Assembly: GCA_963573385.1 (NCBI GenBank)
Contig: CAUYLG010052050.1
Span: forward strand, 62,001 to 126,000
DNA length: 64,000 nt
Origin: Cacajao melanocephalus
Taxonomy: Eukaryota > Chordata > Mammalia > Primates > Pitheciidae
Reading direction: 5' to 3'
A program made the translations under genes and the position numbers. Under the pieces are notes generated by a model. It saw nothing but the letters and a program-made list of their open reading frames with translations. It had not been told where the DNA came from and made no database searches. Positions 38,646 to 52,089 of this stretch are shown here, in pieces (the first letter of the stretch is position 1; each line of letters opens with the position of its first letter).

Positions 38646-40283
38646 CCATCATTGGCTGATTTTGGCAGAGGCCTGTGGCCTCCAGCTTTTTGAGATAACT
38701 GAGGGCCATTGATCTCTCCACATAATCTCAACATCATAGGACTCGTAGGATGAAAGCAAGCCTCAGACCTGATTCTACCTCATATACATTTTCCAGCCAG
38801 TAGGCACACAGACATTCATGCAGCTTCTACCTGGAGCCTGATGAAGTTTGAATTGTTTATCCTCTGAGGCACTCTTTGCATGGAAGTTTCTCCCAGGACA
38901 GATGAGAAGGTTCTGGGGTAGCATTCAGCTTTCTAGTTGGATTAGGCAACAGAATCCTTTGAAAATGTCTGTGCACTGATCAGGTGGCACTCTGGGCCAG
39001 TGTATTCTGAAAGATATACGTCCTGGCCTAGCTGGTTGAGGAAAAGCGGGGCAAGACGAGCCAAATCACACATCTTGAGCAGCCCTCATTCATTATACTA
39101 GCTTTCCCACCCTTTGGTGTGTATAGGAGGTAACGATGACAGGTGTGCTGTTAGACTGCCGATGGGAGTGGGCCTCTGATTACGGTCTTTCAAATATTGA
39201 TCACCCCTGGCATATGTGTGTTTCCTGTTTAGGGACCTCGGATATTACCCAACTGCACCAAGATTAAAATGGACACATACCGTGTCACACAGTTGGTGCT
39301 GAAGTGTTTAAGTTGTAGGCAATACGAGTTTATCGGGAAACTTCGCCCTATCAGCATTTTGCCCTGAGCGTACACTATTCGCAGATCAAGGTACAAACGC
39401 TGTGATTTCCTTTCTGGAAAAGTTCAACAGAAGCAAGAGGGAGATTGGAGTTGATGCTGCATTTTTATTCTGTGTTAAGTACTGAACCTGCTTTTGCTGA
39501 ACATTGGTCAGGGGAATTTGAGAAGTAGAAAGTGGGCTTTTCTCACCCTTTGAAAAGAGAGGATGGATTCCTCACCAGAACTGACATTAAAAAAAAGTCA
39601 GCATGGCACGTTTTAGTATGTGTGGTGGATCTAAACAGACAACATTTCGATCTCGGGAGTGCTTATTCTTGAACCATTTTCAGAACTCTAAGAGTTGAGG
39701 AATAATAAGATATTGACCATCATTCAAAGAGAAAAACACAGGGCGATATTTGGCAAAGCCTGTCATTTTGCTCACATTTCACATATCTCTGTCCAGCTTC
39801 AGAGCCCCTGCTGTGGAACAAGTGCTGTGTGGGCTGGCAGGGGAGGTCTCTGGCTTTTCTTGATCTCTGTCCTAACATCCAGCCTACTGGAGAAAGTGTA
39901 TTTAATCATCCACTCATCTGTTAACAAATATCTCCGAGGGCCTGTCACATTCAGGCAAGATTCTAGGTTCTCTACAAGCACTCTCTCACAGTGCACATAC
40001 TAAATCAACATCCAGCTGGATTTCCCCAAGACGCCTCCCTTCATGGTCATTGGAGTGTCCTCTAATTGCCAGCCCAGTTCACCATACTCTTCTCATTTGA
40101 TCTGGAGTTTTCTGAGTGTGACTGTGGATAGGATGGACAAGAGAATTTAGCAAGAGTGTATAAGTAATATCCACATAATAAAAGTTATCTCCCCATGCCC
40201 CCCATGATCTATTTTTTGCATAGAAGTCTGAATGAAATTTTCAGAAACAAGAATCACTTTACCTTGGTCTCTTCTTCTTTTTT
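38646..40283. other. Intronic sequence, little recognised
   Basis: Only a weak antisense L2 end at 39,905-40,000 (TTAACAAATATCTCCGAGGG). No coding-like frame. Confidence 0.5.
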
Positions 40284-40577
40284 ATTATCGTTGGGATCTG
40301 GCTCTGTTGCCCAGGCTGGAGTGCAGTGGTATCATCTTGACTCACAGCAGCCTTGAACTCCTGGGCTCAAGTGATCCTCCTGCCTCTCCTTCCCTAGGAG
40401 CTAGGACTACAGGTTTATGCCACCACACCTGGCTAATTGAAAACAATTTTTTTTTTCAATAGAGACAGGGTCTTGCTGTGTTGCCCAGGCTGGTCTCAAA
40501 CTCCTGGCCTCAAGTCATGTTCCTGTCTCATCCTTCCAAAGTGTTGGAATTACAGGCATGAGCCACCGTACCTGGCC
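40284..40577 (-). mobile_element. Alu, antisense, old
   Basis: CTCTGTTGCCCAGGCTGGAG to CCACCGTACCTGGCC, with an internal AAACAATTTTTTTTTTCAAT linker. Confidence 0.93.
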
Positions 40578-40579
40578 AG

Positions 40580-41115
40580 TTCCCTTCTTAAAACACTCCA
40601 GCACTTCCTGTTGCACTTGGGGTGAAATTCCCACCACTCACTGGGGCCCAGAAGGCTCAAGACTGAATCTGAGCTCAGCATTTTGATCTGCCCCCTTCCA
40701 CCTGCAGCCTCACTTGCTATGCTCCAGACATGTGGATCCTCCTCCTGTCTAAAACTGCCTCAGGATATTTGCACCTGCTGTTCTTCCCGAGGGCTGTGTG
40801 ATTTCCATCAATCAGTCTCAGCTCCCTGTATTACCTCCTCGGAGACACCTCTTCTGACCGTCCCCTCCAAAGAATCTCCTCTTACCATGTCACACTGTTT
40901 AATTTATTTTTAAGGCATGTATCACTCTCTGAAAACTAGCTTCTTTCTTCTTTTTCCTTGTTATCATTCATTTCCCCCAACCAGAATAGAAGTTCCTGAG
41001 GCCAGAACTTTTGTCTCTGTCCCTCCGTATGTATCTCTGGAACATACCCTAGTGCCTGCCTGCTCCAAAGTGAAAACTTAGTAAATATTATTGTTGACTA
41101 GATGAACAAATAAAT
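40580..41115 (+). mobile_element. L2 3' region, sense
   Basis: ACTCCAGCACTTCCTGTTGC, TTGCACCTGCTGTTCTTCCC, CTCCTCGGAGACACCTCTTC and the GTAAATATTATTGTTGACTA end, about 530 bases. Confidence 0.8.
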
Positions 41116-41281
41116 CCCTTTTAATGCTCTTTTGGAAGTTGCAGGTAAAGAATGGGATTCCTTTTTAAGATTGCACTTTGGCTATTGATCTATGCATCTG
41201 GAACAAGATACAGTTTGAAGATACCACCATGGGACATGACCTCAGTTGAGCTGATTATGGTTTTAGTAATAAGAATCCAGG

Positions 41282-41576
41282 GTGTGGCGGGGCGCAGTGG
41301 CTCACACCTGTAATCTCAGCACTTTGGGAGGCTGAGGCGAGTGAATCATGAGGTCAGGAGTTTGAGACCAGCCTGGCCAACACGCTGTGAAACTCTGTCT
41401 CTACTAAAAATACAAAAAACTAGCTGGGTGTGGTGGCGGGCAGGAGAATTGGGAGGCTGAGGCAGGAGAATCGCTTGAACCCAGGAGGTGGAAGTTACAG
41501 AGAGCTGAGATCGCGCCACTGCACTCCAGCCCAGGCAGCAGTGCGAGACTCCCTCTCAAAAAAAACAAACAAAAAA
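41282..41576 (+). mobile_element. Alu, sense, with target-site duplication
   Basis: AAGAATCCAGG on both sides (41,271 and 41,577). A GGGAGGCTGAGGCAGGAGAA-region irregularity suggests a small internal rearrangement near 41,440. Confidence 0.95.
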
Positions 41577-41587
41577 AAGAATCCAGG

Positions 41588-42643
<1,056 letters not shown>

Positions 42644-42653
42644 AACAAGATGT

Positions 42654-43374
42654 CTGTGTGTGAAGCCACATTCCTGGCCCATCCGCAGTCACGAGGACTT
42701 AGAACTACAGGCTGGGTGACGAGATTGAGCTGATTTCCTCAAATCTCTAAGGAGATCCCCTCTGAAGAGATGCCGCGTAGATGAGAGGCAGAGCCTGCAC
42801 CATGCAGCAAAGGCAGGAGCTTGTGAGCTTGTGAGCTTGTGAGCCTGAGAGCTTGTGAGCTGACCCCTCTGGCTTTGGTCTCTTAGTGTCAATAGCCCGT
42901 CACTGCCTGAAAGCCATCATATCACATGTCGTCAGTGTTCTTCAATACTGCTCTTATTTGAATGTCTCAGTAATAACATCTGAAAAATGAAAAATAGGGT
43001 CTCCACCTCTGAGGATGTGACAAGTGAGTTGGAGGCAGTTTCCCAGGGGAAGGGTTTTTGTCTCAAAGCATTAAAATAGAATCCATTCCAAGCCAGAATA
43101 TTCCTTTTAAAGTTAACTTCACAAAACTTCTCCAATCTTAATCCTCTTGCTAGCAGCTGACTGCTGATGATGGGTTCCAGCGCTTCTCAGAACAATCTCG
43201 TAGGCGTATTAGCTCTGTAAGTCACCATGAATTCAGAATAATAACTGTGGGGTGGGGACGGGGGCTCACTGATTGACTTGGAGGCATCTAGAGTTCACTT
43301 TGTAAAAAAAACACTTAAACAATTCAGGGTGTTTGTGAGCAGATTTTTAAAAAATAATTTAAAAAATTAAAACT
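42654..43374. other. Intronic sequence with a 9 bp minisatellite
   Basis: Contains the GAGCTTGTG array below; otherwise nothing recognised. Confidence 0.5.
42817..42861. repeat. 9 bp minisatellite, unit GAGCTTGTG
   Basis: Five units, the fourth changed to GAGCCTGA, each carrying AGCT or AGCC. Confidence 0.93.
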
Positions 43375-44090
43375 TGTGGCTAAAAAAGCACAATGTAAAA
43401 TTTACTCTTTTTAAGAGTGCAGGTCAGCAGTGTTAGGTATATTCACATTGTTGTGCAACAGATTTCCAGAACTTTTTTGTCTTGCAAAGCTGAAATATTA
43501 TACCCATTAAACAAACAGTAACTCCCATTTTCCCGGAACCCTTGAACTTCCAGTAACCACCATTCTACTTTCTGTTTCTATGAGTTTGATAAATTGAGAT
43601 ATTTCGTATGAGTGGGATCATACAGTATTTCTCTTTTTGGGACTGGCTTATTTTGCTTTGGTTAATGTCCTCAGGGTCATCATGTTGCAGCGTGTGACAG
43701 GATTCCTTCCTTTTTAAGGCTGAAGAATTCATTGTGTGCATACACCGCATTTTGTTGATCTGTTCACGAGTTGCTGGGCATTTGAGTTGTTTCTGTGTCA
43801 TGGCTATTGTAGATACTGCTGCTGTGAACACAGGTGTGTAAATATCTGTTTGGAATACTGGTTTCAATTCTCTGAAAAGAATGGAAAGAAGCAGGATTGC
43901 CAGGTTTCATAGTAATTCTATTTTAAATTTTTTGAGGGTCCGCCATTCTGTTTTCCATAGTGGTCGTGCCATTTTATATTCTTACCCACAGCGCACAAGG
44001 GTTCTGGTTTCTCCACTCCTTGCCAACACTTGTTATTATCTGATTTTATTTTTGATAGTCGTAGTCCTCATAGGTGTAAAGTAATATCTT
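43375..44090 (-). mobile_element. L1 (L1M-type) fragment, antisense, about 715 bp
   Basis: ACATTGTTGTGCAACAGATT, GTAACCACCATTCTACTTTC, GGGATCATACAGTATTTCTC, CATAGTGGTCGTGCCATTTT, CCTTGCCAACACTTGTTATT are successive antisense L1 landmarks. Frames on either strand are broken. Confidence 0.88.
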
Positions 44091-44149
44091 ATGGTTAAAC
44101 AGTGAAGTTTTATTATTTATACTTCATGTAATTAATACATAAATTAGTA

Positions 44150-44370
44150 CTAATAAAAATTGATAACTACTATTTATTGCTTATTAAGTATTCTAAGCAT
44201 CTTGCATGACTTCATTCTCATTACATCTCTATGAGGAAGAGGTTCCATTTTTGGAACATTTCTAGATGAGGAAGTTGAGGTTTGGAGAATTTAAGGAACT
44301 CACCCAAGGTCACACAATGAATTGAAGCCTGTGTATGGATTGGAACCCAACTGTCTGGCTACTAGGGAAT
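44150..44370 (-). mobile_element. MIR, antisense
   Basis: AGATGAGGAAGTTGAGGTTT and ACTCACCCAAGGTCACACAA. Confidence 0.8.
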
Positions 44371-44731
44371 TTTCTGCCTCTCTTTTCCTAATTGACTATG
44401 CACTTTAAAATTCACATCCTCAGCTGACCCATATCAAGAAAGGCATAGTAGATAATGACATCCTGACTCCTGAATGGAGTTCCTTGAGGTGCCCAGGAGC
44501 TGAAAACTTGGAATAAGGCCCATGCCTCAGTCATCACTGAAGCATCATATGAGCTGACTTAAGCAAGGGCCGTAGAAATAGTGGCCCCGTCTCCTAAGCC
44601 CTGGGTTTGTAAAATACTCTGACTTTTTTGGTTTGAATTCCCTTGTTAAGTAAATAATAGAAAGTGTGAGGAGAGAGACACAACAGTTTTCTTCTTGATA
44701 CTTTCACTTTGAGTTTGGTTTCTATTCCAAA
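44371..44731. other. Intronic sequence, nothing recognised
   Basis: No repeat recognised. Confidence 0.5.
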
Positions 44732-44750
44732 TCTCTCTCTCTCTCTCACT

Positions 44751-44802
<52 letters not shown>
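44732..44802. repeat. Compound (TC)n(TG)n microsatellite
   Basis: About 11 TC units then an uninterrupted run of about 24 TG units, followed by TAGGGGGGAGGGAGG. Likely polymorphic. Confidence 0.96.
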
Positions 44803-44804
<2 letters not shown>

Positions 44805-45747
44805 GGGGGAGGGAGGTGTGTTGATGAGTTATTGTTGCATTAGAAGGTTCACTCTTAGAGCTACCAGATTTTCTGGAAAGCCATTCAGGTGCCAGAATGC
44901 CTGTCAAAGAAAAAATCATTGTGAAATAGTTGGTTTTTGTTAATCTTTATCATATGCAATTTTGTTTTTTGACTAGACCTAATAATGGTCCAGTCTCCTT
45001 TTTTTTCAAGTCCAGTCTTCTTTGAGGCACTGTTGAAGTGACTGCTGGCCACAATTCCCTATATCAATTGTAATGTTTGTGTTGGATTATTGTATTAACA
45101 AATGCTTCAGATTGCATTAGGAAAAATACGTTACGTTATTTTAAGTTGGGGGACCAATTCCACCCTCACGTCTGGTAATCCTATCAGTAAATAATGGCAC
45201 AGGGCCATTCTAACAGGGCCAATGAAGTCTGCAGGGCCTCTCTTCACTCTTTGATATGTTTTATGAACAGTTTTCTTATTGTGGTACCATGAAATGAAGT
45301 CTCTGTGAAGAGCTCAAGTCATAGACTCATCCTCAAAAGTTTTTTATTCTTTTTTTTAAAACAAGACAAAGAAAACATGAGATGTTGTTTCCTGCCGCAA
45401 AATTCTAGAGCGTTTGTAGGATGTTTTATGTACGGCGTGTTTGGAGGATCGTAGAACTGAGAAGTCCACAAGAATTTGCCATCCAGAAAAAAACCTTTCC
45501 ACTGGAGGTGGGGAAGAGGGGCCTGCTTGACTCCCTCCCGGGCTCAGGCTTGCCTCTGCAGTTATGGTTGTGGATAATTTAGCCTCCCTTGCAACGGTGT
45601 GGTACTTGCTGCTCTTACCTCTGACTCGCGGATGAGAATACCTGCCTCCTGGGACCTCTCCTGGATATCAAGCCCCTGGTATCTGTCATAGGACTTTCAA
45701 TAACAAGTGCTATACCTTAAAGGACAGATATTGTCATTTTTGTTTGC
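44803..45747. other. Intronic sequence, nothing recognised
   Basis: No repeat recognised. Confidence 0.5.
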
Positions 45748-46155
45748 TACAGGCTTGATTTTGTCCCCCTAAAGTTCATATGTTGAAGCCCTAACCCCCA
45801 GTGCCTCAAAATGTGACTGTATGTGGACATGGGATCTTTAGAGAGACAAATAAATGATGATGAGGTCATTAGTTTGGGCCTTCATCCAACCTACCTGGTA
45901 TTCTTGTAAGAAGAGAACACTTGGACGCACGGAGGCACCAGGAATGTGTACGCACAGAGGAAAGGCCTCATGTGAGGACACGTCAAGAAGGTGGCTGTCT
46001 GCAGGCTGAAGAGAGAGGCCCCAGGAGAAACCAACCCTGCTGACACCTTGATCCTGGACTTCCAGCCTACAGAACTACGAGAACATAAAATTCTGTTGTG
46101 AAAGCCACCTGTTCTGTGGTATTTTGTTCTGGCAGCCCAGGGAAATCAATACCTT
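45748..46155 (+). mobile_element. MLT1-like LTR, sense
   Basis: GTTCATATGTTGAAGCCCTA, GAGGACACGTCAAGAAGGTG, GGACTTCCAGCCTACAGAAC and a GGCAGCCCAGGGAAATCAA end. Confidence 0.87.
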
Positions 46156-46535
46156 ATTAAACTCTTCTGATGCTGAAGTAACTCGTGTATTAAAAAAAAT
46201 AATGTTCACATTCCGTTTTCTCTACACAGTTTCCTTGGTGGTTTCTTCTTAAGTTGTTTTCTGGTGTTTTCCTTAAGAAACCAAAGTCTCTTAGTCTCTG
46301 CCAACCTTCCTACCATATATCTACGTCTGTCTTCTTTCTCCCTGCCTTGCTAAGAAGTCAGGTCTGTGATAGTGGGTGATGTGGACTGGGGAGAGAGGAC
46401 TGGATGGTAACAGTGTGACCAGCCCGTTGTTCCTTCACGAGCTGATTATGTGCAGGCAGGTGCACAGGGGGCATCTGCTCAGGGTCCCACTCCACCCTGC
46501 ATGTGCTGCAGTTGAGAATCTTCCTGTCTCTTTCT
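46156..46535. other. Intronic sequence, nothing recognised
   Basis: No repeat recognised. Confidence 0.5.
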
Positions 46536-46839
46536 TTTTTTTTGGAGACAGAGTCTTGCTCTGTCATCACCCATTGCACCTGGAGCACAATGGTGCGATC
46601 TTGGCTCACTGCAACCTCTGCCTCCCCGTTCAAGTGATTCTCATGCCCCAGCCTCCCAAGTAGCTGGGATTACAGGCGGGTACCACCACACTCGGCTAAT
46701 TTTTTGTATTTTTAGTAGAGATGGGGTTTTGCCATGTTGGCGAGGCTGGTCTCGAACTCCTGACCTCATGATCCACCGGCCTCAGCCTCCCAAAGGGCTG
46801 GGAGCTGGGATTATAGGTGTGAACCACTGCACCAAGCCC
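46536..46839 (-). mobile_element. Alu, antisense
   Basis: GGAGACAGAGTCTTGCTCTG to GAACCACTGCACCAAGCC. GGGCTGGGAGCTGGGATTAT shows a small doubling at the head. Confidence 0.94.
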
Positions 46840-49800
46840 TATCCCCTCTCTTGTTCTGTCCTACAGTTCCAGGGCTGTTAGGCTCCAGCTCTCATCTTTA
46901 TAACAATTGCCATCTCTGCCACTTTTCTCCCTCCTGGTCTGGGAGTGGGGCAAATGTAAGCTTCTCCACTTCCCCAAGCATATGGGTCCATTTTATTTTA
47001 AAAGCTTTATTGCCGATGATGACTGGGGGAATGGACAGATAGGATCGGAAGTGACTAGATTTTAGGAGAATTTTAAACTGTCAGTGGTGCTTAACCTCAA
47101 ACCAGTAAAATGCCACGAGAACAAAGGGCTATCTATATGAAGGCTGGGGATGGTGTTAGGGCCTCATGACTGGGATAATCTACTGTGGAGTTCACAGGAG
47201 GGCCAGGCCTTCAAAGATGCTTTTATTGAAAATGTCCCTGTCGGCCCTTTTTCACTGAGGGCATCACATCTGGGTTATCTGACTTGTCGGGAAGGGTCTT
47301 GATTATTTGTGCAACTCTTAATGGTTTCCGAGAGAGCCCACTCAAGCGGATGTGGGGAGGATTCAGTTCAAAGACCTGGAACACATGAATTAGCCGTTGA
47401 TTTTAAAAGTCTTTTGCAGCTGATAGCATTAAGGGTTTTTTTTTAGGAACCTTTAATATGATACTTTTAGGTAGTGGGAGAGAGGAGTTGTTTTTGTTTT
47501 ATATGCTTTTCCAGAAGAAGAAGAAAGGTGATTCAACTTTGAATTTCCTCTGATATTTTCTTGATCTTCTTAATCTCCTTTCAGGATGGCTACCACTCTC
47601 CCTCTCCAGAACCTTCAGTGGCTCACTATTGCCAGTCCTTATTCTCTTTTCCTCCCATGGCTGGTTTAATTTAGATCTCTGTATCTGGAATTTGATTTCT
47701 TTGCAGCAGAGACCATGATTCTTGTTCTTCATTTCACATGGATTCCAAAGAATAGAGTAACACTCAGCAAATACTTCTTGGTGGGTCTTTTTATGGGAGA
47801 AGGTGTTTGGTTTTTTAAAATCATTTTCTCATAGGCTGTTCGATTTGATTTGCTGCTTCATACCTGGGCTTTCTATTGAGGCCAAGGGGTAGCGTGTCTT
47901 TGGGACTGGACCAGAGTCCAGGTGAGGCCTGTGACCATCAAGTGGGGCCCCAGAAGCTGAGTTAGAACTGCTTGCAACACCCCCTCCCAGTCCCCTGCCT
48001 TCATGGAGTGGAAAGGGGTGAATTAGGGATCCCAAGTCCAGGTACCTGGGCTGTTCTCCAGCCTACCCCAAGCCTGGATCAGCAATTGGTGATTGGGCCA
48101 TTAACTTTACATAGTTCTGGGGCAGACTGTGCATTCTATATACCTTGGCTTCAGCAGGAAAACATACAGGGGAGACATGGAGAAAATGTGCCTTATTAAA
48201 TAGATACAAATTCATCCTGGTGGGTCATGAGTAGAAAGAAGTCATTATTATGTACATCAAACAGACACTTGTCTGGACAGCAGGTAGCTCAGAGCTGGGA
48301 AAAACAGTTAGGAAGGGAAATGATCAAAATAGGGGTGGGTTTTCTGGGCCTGCAGCTGCCTTCTGCCATTTGCTCCATTCCTCAGTGCCATCTTCCCTCA
48401 TTCTGCCCCTCTGTTCTGGTGCTGTCCTCTTTCTGCCCCTGTGGACATGGGGCTGCCCCCACAGGATCTGGGGACATTTTCTGAGCCCCCCAGCACCTGG
48501 TACAGCCAGCCCAGGGCTCAGTGGGGAAGTGCTCCATCAATTTGTTTTTGATGGTGATAAATAAGATTCATACAGCTTTGCAGTGTTTGATTGTGGACTT
48601 TGAATCTGGCACCCCAGGTGACCCTTAAGCTCCTTCTATTTTTCCCTGTAGCTGTCTTTTGAGATGCATTTGCTGGGTCTTTTTAATGGTTTGTTTTTTC
48701 CTTTTCGATTTATTAGATTAGAAGCCCAGTTCTTGGCCTCCCCCTTCTTGGGAGAAGTTCTTGCTTCATCTCCATAAAACGTTGCTGTTGGGCTTTTTCC
48801 TGTTTTATTACTTTGCATTAATACCTGGCAGCTTCTATCTGAGGTCTCATTTTATTTTCTTAAAGTATAATATTGCCTCTCCTCTGGCAGGCTTGGAGTT
48901 TGCGAAAGGTTTGTTGGCCTCTTGTTTTTTACATTGGGAGGTAAGAGTTTAGATTTATTAATCCCAGCTTAGCGATGAGCGGCACAGAGAATTTTAAATG
49001 TTTTGTTTTAAGCCATGTAGCTAATCAGGGGTCAAAACAAACCAAAGATACTAGAAATGAATGAGCAAGGAAGAAGGCACATGAACTTCTGACTTCTTCT
49101 GCCTTTTGGTGTTTTACCAACACAAGACTTATTTGTATTTTAGCTTGGTATTTCTCTATGAAATGGGCAGAAAGAATGACATGAGCTAAGAGAGGAATGA
49201 CTAGGCAAGGGCTATATGAACCAGTGCTCTGGTGATCATGATGACATTGGCTCTCTTGAAGCTACATACACACCTTTCCCCACAAAACCTATCTTAGAAG
49301 GGGGATTGCAAATCCCTTGCAATGGAGGATTATAGTTGGATGCCGAAGTCGTCAGATTTTGACCTGGGTTTGGTGTGGGGCTTGTCCATAGAGTTTTAGC
49401 TTTCAGTGCATCTGATTCTGTGAAAGAAATAAGGTTAGAGTAGTGGCAATTAACTATTTTGCTAGGTTGGCAAGTAAGTCTGCTGACGTCAGGGAGTAAA
49501 CTGGGAGGAAGTTCCCCAGGCTCTGATCTCTGTATAGGGTCATGGGTGGGAGGGCAGGTTTGATGTCTGCCCTTGTTGTGAGGGGGTTGAATGGAGCCCT
49601 TTGATTCTATCCTTATCTCAGCTTCTCAGCATTTAGGGCAAACAGCACCTGCTGTTAAGGACACTTCATTATGCCTTCAGAGTCCTTGAGGATCAGAGGG
49701 TCTCTGAGTTTTTCTGCATTATAGAAAAAGTGGAGGAGCTTTTCAGAGCATTCTGGAATAACAGTTGAGACTGGAGTCTGGGAATTGAGTAAAGATGCTC

Positions 49801-50094
49801 AAGGAAGGACTCTCCTTCCTTGTTTCCCCAGTTGGGCCACAAGCCCAGGTCTCTTTTGCCTTTGACTGTACAGTCTGCTGACTGGGAGCTTCTGGGAGGG
49901 ACAGGTTTTAGAGTGTGTTCTTGATGGACACACAGTGGAGCCCTCGAATCCAGGAGGAAACAAGAGGCCACTTCCCAGTCCCTGAAAGCAAACACCTTAA
50001 TTTTGCCAGGTAATTCTGGGGAGGCACCAAGCCTGAAGATTCAGGATCTGAAGTACTTTCTCTTCCTCTTAGGAGATGTGGTCTAACATTTGGT
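46840..50094. other. 3.2 kb intronic stretch almost free of recognisable repeats
   Basis: No Alu, L1, LTR or clear MIR was recognised, apart from a doubtful L2-like piece at 47,580-47,770. Several short frames exist, none coding-like. Confidence 0.55.
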
Positions 50095-50295
50095 GGTCAT
50101 GTTCAAATCCTGGCCATTCACTTACTAGATTTCTAACCTTGGGCAAATTGCTTAGCTCTCAGATGTTCACTTGACCTGCAAAACAGGACCAAGCTGACAC
50201 TCTGAGCACCCTCCTTGGCATTTGTGATTATTAAATTCCATAATGCAGGTAAAGTGCTCAGCCCAGAGCCTGGCCTGGTATTTATAGTCAGCCTG
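50095..50295 (+). mobile_element. MIR, sense
   Basis: TTCAAATCCTGGCCATTCAC, ACCTTGGGCAAATTGCTTAG, AGCCCAGAGCCTGGCCTGGT. Confidence 0.75.
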
Positions 50296-50626
50296 GAGAA
50301 AATGAACTCATGAGTTACAGTCTGCAAACGGTGAGCTCCTTCAGGTCAGATTCTGGATAAAGGAGTCAGCCTCTCTCTAGCAAGGCAGAGGGGCTGAGAG
50401 CCTTTGCAGAAAGAAGGTCATTGGCAAATCGGAAGTGCCATCCAGTAAACCCTGGCCTCAGTCACTGGAAACTGTTAATCACACGTATGGCCCCTGCTGA
50501 TTTTAGGGTAAGGCACAGCTATGAGCAAACATCTCACCTCTTTCTCTTTCTCTAGCAGCACATGAGCAGGACAGAAGTCATCTAGGTCACCACATGTATG
50601 GACCTCAACTGTTCTTTCCTTTTACT

Positions 50627-51032
50627 TTTTTTTTTTCCAGGACAGTATCTCGCTTTGTCACCCAGGCTGGAGTGCAGTGGCATGATCATAGCTCACTGCA
50701 GCCTTGAACTGCTGGGCTCAAGGGATCCTCCTGTCCCAGCCTCCTGAGTAGCTGGGGCTACAGGCTTGCACCTGGCTAATTTTTAAATATTTTGGAAAGA
50801 GCCGGGGGGTAGGGAGGGCAGTGGTCTCACCAAGGCTGGGGGCAGGGGGCAGTGATCTTACTATGGGGCTATATGCCTGGCTAATTTTTAAATTTTTTAA
50901 ATAAAGACCTGGAGGGTGGGGAGGGTAGTGGTCTCAGTATGTTGCCAAGGCTGGTCTTCAACTCCTGGCTTCAAGCAATCCTGGTTCAGCCCTTCAAAGT
51001 CCTGGGATTATAGGTGTGAGCTCTTGTGCCCA
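50627..51032 (-). mobile_element. Alu, antisense, with a 105 bp internal duplication
   Basis: Ordinary left part, then CCTGGCTAATTTTTAAAT occurs at 50,771 and again at 50,876. Each copy is followed by a G-rich run and GTGGTCTCA. The element is about 405 bp instead of about 300. Confidence 0.9.
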
Positions 51033-51557
51033 GATTCTTCTCTTATTTCTTCTAAGTGATTGGCTTTTAGAACAGTCTGGGAAAATAATAATTGGCCAGA
51101 TGATTCAGTTAATAAAGATGTACATTTTTCAGAGTACCCGTTGGTTGCTGTAGGGGAAAAAAAGTCACCTCCTCAGATTACTGGTAATTTAATTGGATGG
51201 AGATCAGTTGATTTGTGAGGGATAATTTATCTCTACTCCCTCTGCAATTAGTTTCTTAACTTTCAGCCCTACCCATCGCATCTGAGAAACAACGTGATCC
51301 AGATGGAGAGAACACCAGGTGTTAAATTGGGTAGCTGATCTATGTTCCAAGGTCTCATGGTGCAATTCAGACTGTCAAGTACAAACTGAGTTAAGAGAGA
51401 CACCAGCATGGGGCATCATCAGGAAAGAGTTCATGAAAGACGTTTAACAATGGAAAGTTATAAATCTTCAGTTAGAATCCAAACACTCCCGAGACCCAGA
51501 ACCCAGGAGAGGAGAATTCAGAGGCAGATCCTTCTACTGAGTCAGCAAGAAAAGTGC
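51033..51557. other. Intronic sequence, nothing recognised
   Basis: No repeat recognised. Confidence 0.5.
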
Positions 51558-51728
51558 CATGTCAGCGCTCCTCAAATCTGCACATGCATAGAAATCGCCT
51601 GGAGTTCTAGTTAAAGTGCAGATCTGGATTCAGTAGATGTGGGGCAGAGCTGGGATTCGGCCTAACGAGCTCCCAGGTGATGCTGATGCTGCTGGCTTGA
51701 GGCCACACTTTGTGTAGCAAAGTCTTAG
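51558..51728 (+). mobile_element. MER5A-like hAT element
   Basis: GCTCCTCAAATCTGCACATG, GATTCAGTAGATGTGGGGCA, CCCAGGTGATGCTGATGCTG and a CACACTTTGTGTAGCAAAG end. Confidence 0.82.
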
Positions 51729-51761
51729 GTAATATTTAGGCTAGACAGTAATGTATAGATA

Positions 51762-52089
51762 CAGGTAATGTGATTAAAAGTGTTAGTTACAAGAGAGAAG
51801 CAACTGTTGGGAGGTGGGAGGAATATGCCCATCCAGACATCCTCAGGGTGGTGTGTGGCATTGCATGTCTGCATTCTAACCCCAGATCTGCTGCCTGGCT
51901 GTGTGGCCTTGGAGGAGTCATTAACAGGTAATGTGATTGAAGGTGTTAGTTATAAGGGAGAAGGAACTGTCTGTAGATGGGAAGAATATGCCCATTCAGA
52001 CGTCGTCAGGGGGTGTGTGGCACAGCATGTCTGCATTCTAACCCCAGATCTGCCGCTGCCTGGCTGTGTGGCCTCGGACAAGTCATTAA
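51762..52089 (+). repeat. Two-copy tandem duplication, unit about 163 bp
   Basis: CAGGTAATGTGATT starts copies at 51,762 and 51,925. Both contain TGTCTGCATTCTAACCCCAG, CCTGGCTGTGTGGCCT and end in AGTCATTAA. The duplicated unit carries the start of a MIR. Confidence 0.92.

Noticed and set aside
43565..44084. Possible gene fragment on both strands
   Set aside because: It lies in an antisense, heavily mutated L1 fragment with broken frames.
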